DNA of 30,520 nucleotides, taken from contig CAZSRX010000041.1 in assembly GCA_964609675.1 (NCBI GenBank), forward strand, positions 1 through 30,520, written 5' to 3'. Every line of letters starts with the position of its first letter. Position 1 is the first letter of the stretch. The translations under genes were made by a program, and so were the position numbers. Positions 23,557 through 30,520 of the stretch are shown here, piece by piece. The notes below the pieces were generated by a model. The model did not search any database. It saw only the letters and a program-made list of their open reading frames with translations, and was not told the DNA's origin. The stretch is from CAZSRX01 sp964609675 [NCBI: uncultured Bacteroidota bacterium] (lineage in GTDB: Bacteria; CLD3; SB21).

Positions 23557-25812
23557 CTAAGATTTAAGCTCTATCTTTATCGGCAGGCGAAAACACCTTT
23601 TTCCGGTAGCGTGATATACAGCGTTAGCGATGGCTGGTGCTGTGATTTCAAGCGTGGGTTCGCCGATACTTTTAGCGCCCGTTGGGGAGACCGGATCGTA
23701 ATTTTCCACAATCACCACTTCCATTTCCGGCAGATCCGTCGATCGGGGTATACGGTAAGTGTTCAGGTTCAGGTTTTGAATTCTCCCGTCCGAAACTTTT
23801 AATTCCTCAATCAGGCCGTATCCGGTTCCCATGGCCAGTCCGCCATAGAATTGTCCCAGAAGCATGCCACGGTTGATAGCTTTGCCGACATCGTGAGCCG
23901 CGTATAACTTTAGAATGGTTACCTTTCCGGTCTTTTTGTTTACAGAAAGTTCTACAGCCTGACAACCATAAACCCAAGTAAAATAGGCGTTCCCCTGTCC
24001 GGTATGTTCGTCCCAGGTCGTTTGCGGTGAACGAAAAACGCCCAGAGCGAACGGATAGTGTTTTTTGGAATACATTTCCCGGATGGCTTCATTCCATGTT
24101 ATTTTGCAGGATTCGTTTTTTCCGTAGATCAGATTATTTTTAAACTCAATATCAGAGGGAATGCAATTGAGTTTAGCGGCAACCACTTCGGCGATTTTAG
24201 TCTTAACTTCTCGCGCGGCTAAGGCCACGGCGCCGCCGCCCATGATGGTCCCTCGGGATGCCACGGTTGTGCCGCTGTCGGGAATACTGGAAGTGTTAGG
24301 CTGGCGGTAACGGACGCGGGAAACGTCTATGCCGAGTTCGTCTGCGGCAATAAGGCACATCGCGGCTTCAGAGCCTTGTCCGTTTTCATGGATTCCGGTT
24401 TCAACCAGTACCGATCCGTCAGCCTGGACATTGATGATCGCCGCGCAGAAATCCACTCCTTCCGCGCCAAGACTGACGCCCCGGTAACTCATGGCTAAGC
24501 CGATACCGTACCATGTATCGCTGTCGGTCTTGCCAAATGAACTGCGCTTCAGTTTATTATGATAATCGGATTTCTGCAGAATTGTATCCAGTACCTCGCC
24601 CATCGCCACTTTATGGTTGTCAAGCTTCTGACCGGTAATGGTTGTGCTGTCCTGCCGGACCATGTTCTTCTTGCGAAATTCTATTGCGCTCATACCGATT
24701 TTTTCAGCGGCCATTTCCACGACTTGTTCGATAACAAAATTCATCTGCGGTGAACCGAACCCGCGCATGGCCCCGGTGAAAACATTATTGGTGTAGACTC
24801 CGTATGTGTCGCAGTGGACATGTTCCACAACATACGGGCCGCAGCATTGCACGGTGGACCGCCAGGTAACCCAAGGTGTTACGGAGCAATACGCGCCGCC
24901 GTCAGCGAAAATTTTAACCTGCACGGCTTTGATAATCCCGTCGCGTGTAAAACCCATTTTGTAATAAACCCGGTAGGGATGGCGTTTGTAACTCTCGCGT
25001 ATGGACCATTCCCGTGTATAAGTCATTTTTACCGGTCGGCCGACAAGCCTGGCGGCCAGCGCGGCACGCGCGCAAACAATGGCAGCCGTATCGTCTTTAC
25101 CACCGAAACCGCCGCCCATCGGCGTACTGATGACCTCTACATCTGTCAGCGGCACGCCCAGTAGCCCGCTGACAAACCGGCGCGTACTGAACGGATGCTG
25201 CATGCTGCCGTATATTACCATGACACCGTCACTGCGGGGTATGGCAATACCAGACTCCGGTTCCATGTAGGCATGTTCAATCCATTGGGTTTCGAATTTT
25301 TGTTCGATGAAAAATTCCGACTCCCGGAAACCCTGTTCAATATTACCTCGCCGTACCACATGCTCATTGATTAGGTTGGACCCGTGTGTTTCATGCACGA
25401 GCGGAGAGTTTGGCTTCAGGGCATCTTCCGGATCCAGTACGGATGGCAGTTCGTCGGCGTCCACCGTAACCTTTTTTGCGGCCTGCACCGCCTGATCGCG
25501 GGTTTCTGCAACCACGACCGCGATAACATCGCCGTGATAACGTATTTTATCATCGGCAAAAATATGATAGTCTTTGATAATCTGTCCAAGCCGGTTGCTG
25601 CCGGGAATATCGTTGGCCGTGATAATTTTAATGACGCCGGGGCTTGTTTCCGCATCGGAAGTTCGGATGGATTTGATTTTAGCGTGTACGTAATCCGAAT
25701 ATACCGGAACGGCATGAAGCATGTTACTGAACTTCAAATCGTCTGTGAATTTAGCTTGTCCGGTGACTTTGGCGAAGCCATCATTACGCCAGGTTTTTAA
25801 CTGCTCGTGCAT
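23557..25812 (-). CDS. molybdopterin-binding large subunit of a xanthine dehydrogenase-family hydroxylase
   Basis: A 751-residue cytoplasmic catalytic subunit. It opens DGFAKVTGQAKFTDDL, the usual N-terminus of the ald_Xan_dh domain. The cofactor-binding loop GSMQHPF, then TPMGGGFGGKDD follows, with GAMRGFGSPQ (the AFRGxGxPQ region near the substrate) and ETGIHENGQGSEA. The catalytic base is Glu718 in KSIGEPTLEITAPAIANAV. All key elements look intact. The enzyme should hydroxylate an N-heterocycle or oxidise an aldehyde; xanthine or another purine is suggested by the neighbours, but the residues do not fix it. AAGGAAAA precedes the start, which lies inside the end of the amidohydrolase gene (16-base overlap). 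It forms one transcript with the 2Fe-2S subunit. Confidence 0.93.
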   Translation of the reverse strand: MHEQLKTWRNDGFAKVTGQAKFTDDLKFSNMLHAVPVYSDYVHAKIKSIRTSDAETSPGVIKIITANDIPGSNRLGQIIKDYHIFADDKIRYHGDVIAVVVAETRDQAVQAAKKVTVDADELPSVLDPEDALKPNSPLVHETHGSNLINEHVVRRGNIEQGFRESEFFIEQKFETQWIEHAYMEPESGIAIPRSDGVMVIYGSMQHPFSTRRFVSGLLGVPLTDVEVISTPMGGGFGGKDDTAAIVCARAALAARLVGRPVKMTYTREWSIRESYKRHPYRVYYKMGFTRDGIIKAVQVKIFADGGAYCSVTPWVTWRSTVQCCGPYVVEHVHCDTYGVYTNNVFTGAMRGFGSPQMNFVIEQVVEMAAEKIGMSAIEFRKKNMVRQDSTTITGQKLDNHKVAMGEVLDTILQKSDYHNKLKRSSFGKTDSDTWYGIGLAMSYRGVSLGAEGVDFCAAIINVQADGSVLVETGIHENGQGSEAAMCLIAADELGIDVSRVRYRQPNTSSIPDSGTTVASRGTIMGGGAVALAAREVKTKIAEVVAAKLNCIPSDIEFKNNLIYGKNESCKITWNEAIREMYSKKHYPFALGVFRSPQTTWDEHTGQGNAYFTWVYGCQAVELSVNKKTGKVTILKLYAAHDVGKAINRGMLLGQFYGGLAMGTGYGLIEELKVSDGRIQNLNLNTYRIPRSTDLPEMEVVIVENYDPVSPTGAKSIGEPTLEITAPAIANAVYHATGKRCFRLPIKIELKS

Positions 25813-27149
25813 AGAAGTTTTCCTTGTGGCTTAACACCCGCTATAAGTTGGTTATGGTTTACAACAGCAGTTCCGCGTAATAAAACATGATTTATTTGAA
25901 GATTGGTTGTAAGGCCTTCATAGGTTTCATAAACGTCACGGAGACTGGATTGTATGGGCCTTTCAGGTCCGTTGAATTGTAGTATCGTGATATCGGCGTC
26001 AGCACCTTTGTTAATAATCCCTTTTTTAGGGTAACAACCTGTTATTTTTGCCGGATTGGTTGACAAAGTCTGAACAATCTGTATTATATCGGTATCGCTT
26101 AATTTATTATTATATAATGAAAAAATCAATGGTATAAGAGCGCCTATTCCGGCTATGCCGTTAGGTACTTGGCGTATATCGGTACAGTTGTAAGATTTGT
26201 CCTTTTTGATAAAAGCACAGTGATCGGTGGAAAAGACATCGATTTTATTCTCTAGCGCCTGTTGAACCAGTTTCTGTCGGTCTCTCTCGGGCCGCAAGGG
26301 TGGCGAACATATCCATTTGTATCCGTCGTCGCGTTGGAGCCACGTATCATTTAAAAATAAATAATGCGGTGCGGTTTCACAGGTAACTGCGGCGGTAGCT
26401 TTAGAATGATATATCATTTCGACACCTTCCGGTGTAGAAGTGTGCACAATGTGGATTTTAAAACGGTTTAAGCGGGCTATATCAATCATTTTACCAATGG
26501 CTGTGATTTCAGCGGACTGGGGTCTTAGACGCGCATGGCTGTAAGCCTGCATAATCTCGGTTCCGGATGGAGCAAAAGGATTCAGCAAAGAATCATCTTC
26601 ACAGTGTATGAGATATTGAATGTCAGGACGATTCAGTCTCCTCATAAACCGGTCTATGTCTGTATAGTCTGAGTAAATACCCGCATTTCGGTATGTAGTA
26701 TAAAATTTAAAATTATGAAAACCCTTATTGACAACAAAATTTATTTCTTCCCATGCGGCATCGTCAAAGACGGTCGGCGTCAAATGAAAGCCGATATCCG
26801 TATAGGTATTTCCGGCGGCTTTTTTTTCTGCTTTACGGATGGCTTCAAGCAGAGTTTCCCCATGTTTTTGGGTGATAAAATTAAACAGCGTGGTGATGCC
26901 GTTCTGTAAAGCTATTTGTGAACCGCTGCCGTAATCATCGGCCAGATTATACGGACCAATTTGATCATCAAGATGCACATGCATGTCAATAAAACCCGGA
27001 CATACAAAACAACCGCGGGCGTCAATGATTTGATCAGCCTGAATGTCGATTAACCCCCAATCCTTGATAATACCGTTCTCAAGTAAGAGATGGGTTTGTT
27101 CCGTTTTATCTTCGAAACAGACAGTGCCGTTTTTAATAATAGTTCGCAT
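25797..27149 (-). CDS. dihydropyrimidinase/hydantoinase-like cyclic amidohydrolase
   Basis: A 450-residue metal-dependent hydrolase of the dihydroorotase/hydantoinase/allantoinase group. The metal ligands are visible: DMHVHL with His57 and His59, a carboxylatable Lys148 in NFKFYTTY, His182 in LIHCED, His236 in HIVHTS and Asp309 in STDHCAF. CETAPHYLFL (257-266) and SPPLRP (282-287) are typical of the family. It opens a cyclic imide, hydantoin or ureide ring in the cytoplasm. It is the first gene of the operon that continues with the Mo-hydroxylase and YgeW, and overlaps the large subunit by 16 bases. It has no clear Shine-Dalgarno and an AT-rich leader with a dyad 42 bases upstream. Which ring it opens is unknown. 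Confidence 0.88.
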   Translation of the reverse strand: MRTIIKNGTVCFEDKTEQTHLLLENGIIKDWGLIDIQADQIIDARGCFVCPGFIDMHVHLDDQIGPYNLADDYGSGSQIALQNGITTLFNFITQKHGETLLEAIRKAEKKAAGNTYTDIGFHLTPTVFDDAAWEEINFVVNKGFHNFKFYTTYRNAGIYSDYTDIDRFMRRLNRPDIQYLIHCEDDSLLNPFAPSGTEIMQAYSHARLRPQSAEITAIGKMIDIARLNRFKIHIVHTSTPEGVEMIYHSKATAAVTCETAPHYLFLNDTWLQRDDGYKWICSPPLRPERDRQKLVQQALENKIDVFSTDHCAFIKKDKSYNCTDIRQVPNGIAGIGALIPLIFSLYNNKLSDTDIIQIVQTLSTNPAKITGCYPKKGIINKGADADITILQFNGPERPIQSSLRDVYETYEGLTTNLQINHVLLRGTAVVNHNQLIAGVKPQGKLLCTSS

Positions 27150-27190
27150 TTGAAACTAAATAAAAAATATCTTAAAAAGAAGTTAACTTT

Positions 27191-27211
27191 TATTTGAGCA
27201 ATAATCAAATA
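27191..27211. promoter_or_regulatory. dyad, possible operator for the amidohydrolase/Mo-hydroxylase operon
   Basis: A perfect inverted repeat TATTTGA (27191-27197) and TCAAATA (27205-27211) with a 7-base spacer lies 42 bases upstream of the amidohydrolase start. Half-site centres are 14 bases apart. The shape suits a dimeric regulator, but the AT content makes a chance match possible, and no regulator gene lies nearby. The remainder of the 223-base gap between 27150 and 27372 has one further hairpin and nothing else recognisable. Confidence 0.28.
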
Positions 27212-27290
27212 TTTTATTGTGGTTATGTCAATCCGGACAACAGTCCGATGGCTGTGACAGAAACGAGTCTAACAAACAAAAACCATTGAT

Positions 27291-27312
27291 GACTTCGTAA
27301 AGAAACGAAGTC
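27291..27312 (-). terminator. hairpin downstream of the glycosyltransferase genes, possible terminator
   Basis: GACTTCGT (27291-27298) and ACGAAGTC (27305-27312) form a perfect 8-base stem with a 6-base loop about 60 bases past the GT2 stop. On the minus strand it is followed by ATCAATGG before a T5 run, so it is not a standard intrinsic terminator; it may end or protect the transcript. Confidence 0.32.
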
Positions 27313-27372
27313 TGCTGTTAAATGGACAATATGGATAAATATACTTTGAGCAGTAAGCCGGATTCGTTAGGA

Positions 27373-28083
27373 TTATCCAAATAAATTATACCGGAATATG
27401 CACCATATTGCAGAAATACCATCCTTCCAGTTAATTTTCTTTCCTTCCTGATACGTACGGCCGTGGTAGGAAATACCGACTTCATAAATACGGATATCTT
27501 TAATCTTAGCGATTTTTGCCGTAACTTCCGGTTCAAAACCGAATCGTTTTTGCTCCAGCTTGATACTTTTAATAATGTCTTTTCGGAACATTTTATAACA
27601 CGTTTCCATGTCGGTAAGATTAAGATTTGAAAACATGTTAGACAGGGTTGTAAGAAACTGGTTTCCCTTGTAGTGCCAGAAATACAGTACCCGGTGCGCG
27701 TCATTACCGGCAAACCGCGATCCATAAACCACGTCCGCTTTCCCATCAATGATGGGCTTTAATAAACGAGGATACTCGTGCGGGTCATATTCAAGGTCGG
27801 CATCCTGAACTACCACCACATCGCCGGTAAAATAATTCAACCCGGAATGGATGGCGGCGCCTTTTCCTTGATTTTTTTCATGGTAAATGACTTTATCCAC
27901 AATGGGTTCGATTTTGGCCTTAAGAATTTCTCGCGTTCGGTCTTTAGAACAATCATCTACTACGATAATTTCTTTATCGATGATATTTCCGTTAACCTCA
28001 ATGGGTATATTCTTTACGGTACTGACAATGTGCTCGATGGTTTTCTCTTCATTATATGCAGGGATAATAATAGATAGTTTCAT
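27373..28083 (-). CDS. family 2 glycosyltransferase (DPM1/ArnC-like, no membrane anchor)
   Basis: A 236-residue GT-A fold enzyme. The nucleotide-sugar site opens with [14 protein letters not shown] (4-17), the first Asp pair is [10 protein letters not shown] (39-48), KGAAIHSGL follows at 74-82 and the metal-binding QDADLEYDP (93-101) is intact. SRFAGND and the late [14 protein letters not shown] segment resemble the polyprenyl-phosphate mannosyl/glucosyl transferases. The C-terminal transmembrane pair found in many of those is missing, so it is probably soluble or peripheral at the inner membrane. It probably transfers a sugar to polyprenyl phosphate or to a growing glycan. GAGG lies before the start and it follows the GT4 gene by 15 bases. 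Confidence 0.9.
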   Translation of the reverse strand: MKLSIIIPAYNEEKTIEHIVSTVKNIPIEVNGNIIDKEIIVVDDCSKDRTREILKAKIEPIVDKVIYHEKNQGKGAAIHSGLNYFTGDVVVVQDADLEYDPHEYPRLLKPIIDGKADVVYGSRFAGNDAHRVLYFWHYKGNQFLTTLSNMFSNLNLTDMETCYKMFRKDIIKSIKLEQKRFGFEPEVTAKIAKIKDIRIYEVGISYHGRTYQEGKKINWKDGISAIWCIFRYNLFG

Positions 28084-28098
28084 TGAAACCTCATGGCT

Positions 28099-29250
28099 TT
28101 ATACGGTTAGGGCTTGCCTGATTAAATCAAGCGTTTTACTCACACAGGCGCGCCAAGATAAGGATTTTGCAAGAATTTGTCCATTGGAAATTAGATTATT
28201 TCTTAATTGCGGACTATTCAATACAGTACGTATCGCGTCGGCTAATAACTCAGGGTTTCTGGGATCGGTGAGTAATGCCGCGTTTCCGAGCATTTGCGGA
28301 AAACCATGAGTATTCGAGCAGATTACGGGAACACCTGCCGCCATGGCTTCAAATAAAGAATTGCCGAAGCTTTCCATTAGGGAAGGAAACAAAAATACAT
28401 CGGCGTTTTGGTAGAAGCTACGCAGAGCGCTATGCGGTAAGAAGTCAATAAAAATCACGCGGTTTTCAAGATGCAGTTGTTTGACTAAAGCGTTAAGTTT
28501 ACCCGCATAAGATTCAAAACCGTACATGCCCCGCCCGATAAGCACCAGTTGATGAGGTAGAGAATCAGTTTGTATTAATCGTTGAAGGGCCAGAATCAGT
28601 TTGTCCTGATTCTTATACTCCCATAACGCGGAGACATAGAGAAAATATGGTTTTTGAACATGATATTTATCCAATAAGTTTTGCTGAACACAGATGGCAT
28701 CAGGATGGCTGAATAATTCATAGTCAATGCCATGGGGTATAACATGGATTTTATTGTCATCAACAGACAGATGTTTGATTATTTCGTTTTTTGTATGGAT
28801 AGAAGGCGTAATAATCGCTTTGGATTTTCTGGCTGAACGGGGCAGTAGTTGTCTCCGGTAAAACTGTCTCCGTGAATCCACACATTCACTGGCTTCGGGA
28901 TTGTATATTAGCATGCTGCGTATAGCCAGCGTATACGGGACAGGGCAATAATAGGAAGCAAAATTGCCTGGATAGTACATGGTTTGCACTTTATGCCGTA
29001 CAATGTACCAGGGTAAGACAAAATGTTCTGAAAATATCCTGTTGTATGTAGAACCAGAGGATTTTGGAATGGCAACCGCTTTGACATTGGGTTGTTGAAT
29101 ATCCAGAATACTTGCTTCACCGGGGCTTATAAAAAAAATATACAGGTTTTCATTGTCCAGTTTCTGAATCCATTTGGACAGGTTGGAAAGATACGTACGT
29201 CCGCCGGTGTCTTGCGAAATAGGGCCTAATGCATTGATACCGATGATCAT
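28099..29250 (-). CDS. family 4 glycosyltransferase
   Basis: A 383-residue GT-B fold enzyme. The N-terminal domain begins MIIGINALGPISQDTGGRTY, the glycine-rich acceptor-side loop. The C-terminal nucleotide-sugar domain contains YFLYVSALWEYKNQDKLILA, VLIGRGM and the E-x7-E motif FPSLMESFGNSLFEAMAAG, followed by VPVICSNTHGFPQML. It should add a sugar to a lipid-linked or surface glycan on the cytoplasmic face of the membrane; donor and acceptor are unknown. Its start overlaps the stop of the upstream glycosyltransferase by 4 bases, so the two are translationally coupled. Confidence 0.93.
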   Translation of the reverse strand: MIIGINALGPISQDTGGRTYLSNLSKWIQKLDNENLYIFFISPGEASILDIQQPNVKAVAIPKSSGSTYNRIFSEHFVLPWYIVRHKVQTMYYPGNFASYYCPVPYTLAIRSMLIYNPEASECVDSRRQFYRRQLLPRSARKSKAIITPSIHTKNEIIKHLSVDDNKIHVIPHGIDYELFSHPDAICVQQNLLDKYHVQKPYFLYVSALWEYKNQDKLILALQRLIQTDSLPHQLVLIGRGMYGFESYAGKLNALVKQLHLENRVIFIDFLPHSALRSFYQNADVFLFPSLMESFGNSLFEAMAAGVPVICSNTHGFPQMLGNAALLTDPRNPELLADAIRTVLNSPQLRNNLISNGQILAKSLSWRACVSKTLDLIRQALTV

Positions 29251-30413
29251 GACAGTTGTTTCACTTTATCGGTCACGTGTTTGATGCAGTTTACAAATCC
29301 GTCCACGGAAGCATCAAGACTGAATTTTTGCGATATTGTCGCACGGGCGTTTTGAGACAGGGGCCTATAGGCTGAGTGGTCGGTGATGATTTTTATTTTT
29401 TCAGCGATATCATTAACGTCATCGGGCCGTATGATATAACCGTTGTACCCCTCAATAATAAGATCCGTGGAGACGCCCGCGTATTTGGAACATAAGACCG
29501 GCAGTCCGGCGGCCATAGCTTCAATACAAACAAGCCCCCAGATATCATAAAACGACGGGAAAACAAATACATCACAAATCCCGTAATAATAGGGGAGTTC
29601 GTCTTGCTGCTTAAAACCCCAGAAAAAAATGTTTTTTAGTTCCAGTTGTAACGCAAGTTTTTTTAATGCTTCTTCGTATAGGCCAGATCCGACAATATGC
29701 AATCCGATATCGTTTCGAGAGCTTTGAATTTGCTTAAAAGCTTTAAACAAATAATCAATGCCTTTGGGCTTTGTCAAATGACCGACATATAGAAGATTAA
29801 TCGCCGGGAAGTTATTTTCTTGTTTAATTGACTGCTTCCTCATTCTGATTTTCTCAGATTCTTTAGAAAAAAAATCTGTATTGACAGTGTTAAACGAGAC
29901 ATAAATATCGGATGCTTGTATGCCCATCATCATTAAATACGCCTTGGCCTCTGATCCGTACACGATCCCGGCATCGATTTTTCTGAGTAATGCGGCTCTT
30001 AACTTACGGCGGAATCCAAAAAAACCTTTACGGATTGATTCCTGCCGGATAGTTTCGCCCGACCAAACGATGATATTTTTTTTAAACATCTTCGCATACA
30101 ACATAGCCCAAATCGTTGCCGGCGAGAACCCTGCTGAAATTATCAACTCAGGATTTTCATAAAACAGAAGCTTGGGTAAGGGTAAGGATAACGAAAAAAA
30201 AGATTCTTTAAACATCAACTTGAATGCATCCAAATAAACATAATCAAATTTGAAATCCTTTTCATGAACTTTCCACTTTCGTCGTGAATATGCTTTTGTT
30301 AAGAAGATGATTTTCAACTGATAGTTTAAACGGTTTAAAGCTGCGCATAAATGATTAAACAATGGAATACGGTAGGGGCTGGGTAGGTTGGTAATAATTA
30401 ATATTTTTCTCAT
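29247..30413 (-). CDS. family 4 glycosyltransferase
   Basis: A 388-residue GT-B fold enzyme. It opens MRKILIITNLPSPYRIPLFN, the usual start of GT4 enzymes of polysaccharide clusters. It shows a middle membrane-contacting hydrophobic patch (PELIISAGFSPATIWAMLYA), then the donor domain NLLYVGHLTKPKGIDYLFKA, LHIVGSGLYEE and FPSFYDIWGLVCIEAMAAG, where the first acid of the E-x7-E motif is Asp. It is the first complete gene of the three-gene glycosyltransferase run, with no good Shine-Dalgarno upstream. The context suggests capsule, O-antigen or exopolysaccharide synthesis, with more genes beyond the right edge. By eye this end of the window is richer in A and T than the middle; I did not count it. 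Confidence 0.92.
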   Translation of the reverse strand: MRKILIITNLPSPYRIPLFNHLCAALNRLNYQLKIIFLTKAYSRRKWKVHEKDFKFDYVYLDAFKLMFKESFFSLSLPLPKLLFYENPELIISAGFSPATIWAMLYAKMFKKNIIVWSGETIRQESIRKGFFGFRRKLRAALLRKIDAGIVYGSEAKAYLMMMGIQASDIYVSFNTVNTDFFSKESEKIRMRKQSIKQENNFPAINLLYVGHLTKPKGIDYLFKAFKQIQSSRNDIGLHIVGSGLYEEALKKLALQLELKNIFFWGFKQQDELPYYYGICDVFVFPSFYDIWGLVCIEAMAAGLPVLCSKYAGVSTDLIIEGYNGYIIRPDDVNDIAEKIKIITDHSAYRPLSQNARATISQKFSLDASVDGFVNCIKHVTDKVKQLS

Positions 30414-30520
30414 TATTTGATTTTGTTTATCCTAAGTTAAACCGAACAAAATCGTGATTCATTTGCTGGAGGATTCTGGTTATAGATCTTACCTTGGTTA
30501 TAGTTTTGGTTCCATGTTTT

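Noticed and set aside
27318-27749. 143-codon - strand frame overlapping the GT2 gene
   Set aside because: It is an alternative frame of the same strand inside a motif-complete glycosyltransferase gene and has no domain of its own.
30427-30520. Possible C-terminus of another - strand gene at the right edge
   Set aside because: Two minus-strand frames are open to the edge, ending at stops near 30427 and 30437. Neither has a recognisable motif, so I could not choose one. The operon direction makes an upstream gene likely but not proven.
1-30520. CRISPR arrays, tRNA, rRNA, phage genes or riboswitches
   Set aside because: I saw no regularly spaced repeats, cloverleaf-like sequence, phage structural gene or recognised riboswitch core on either strand. 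This is reading by eye, so a covariance-model search could still find a small RNA.

Overview
The window looks like part of a chromosome from a bacterium of the FCB superphylum, probably outside the classical Bacteroidetes (Calditrichota, Marinimicrobia, Ignavibacteria or KSB1 type). The main clue is the secreted LamG protein near the left edge, whose C-terminus is a type IX secretion (Por) sorting domain with the NYPNPFN motif and the FlgD-like 'YDLLGN...SGIYLIRLE' pattern. A ferredoxin-linked 2-oxoacid oxidoreductase and a molybdenum hydroxylase suggest an anaerobic or facultative life. Placement to phylum is inference; no rRNA, tRNA or ribosomal protein gene was seen.

Layout. 1-54: two near-identical 19-base repeats that end in a TG/CA terminus, probably the edge of an IS21-type element lying left of the window. 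152-1821 (+): T9SS-sorted LamG protein and a lipid-anchored cysteine phosphatase. 1828-6286 (-): a tight run of three REC-PATAN response regulators, then prmA and a Ppx/GppA phosphatase. 6388-8564 (-): UPF0210 protein preceded by a HisN-like phosphatase. 8781-9170 (+): small exported protein and its terminator. 9228-13785 (-): penicillin-binding protein 1C, a CaCA Na+/Ca2+ exchanger and a site-2 protease with CBS domains. 13999-16808 (+): two-gene 2-oxoacid:ferredoxin oxidoreductase with fused subunits, closed by a strong terminator. 16878-18452 (+): an exported protein joining a caspase-like (clan CD) domain to a CAP/SCP domain. 18728-19396 (+): small predicted outer-membrane protein.

19470-27149 (-) is the most distinctive block. 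Read in the direction of transcription it holds a dihydropyrimidinase-like amidohydrolase, a molybdopterin hydroxylase large subunit, its 2Fe-2S subunit, a decayed DUF6922/AbiEii toxin-antitoxin module, a YgeW-type carbamoyltransferase and a large fold-type II PLP enzyme. YgeW, hydantoinase-like and Mo-hydroxylase genes co-occur in anaerobic purine and uric-acid degradation loci. Here the usual diaminopropionate ammonia-lyase, YgeY peptidase, carbamate kinase and FAD subunit are not present in the window, so the pathway may be a variant with a different substrate or end product. 27373-30413 (-): three glycosyltransferases, probably the end of a surface polysaccharide cluster that continues to the right.

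The best candidates for something undescribed are the caspase-like/CAP fusion, the YgeW/Mo-hydroxylase/PLP-enzyme operon, and the triple REC-PATAN array. The frameshifted toxin-antitoxin relic inside the catabolic operon is a well-supported example of decay.
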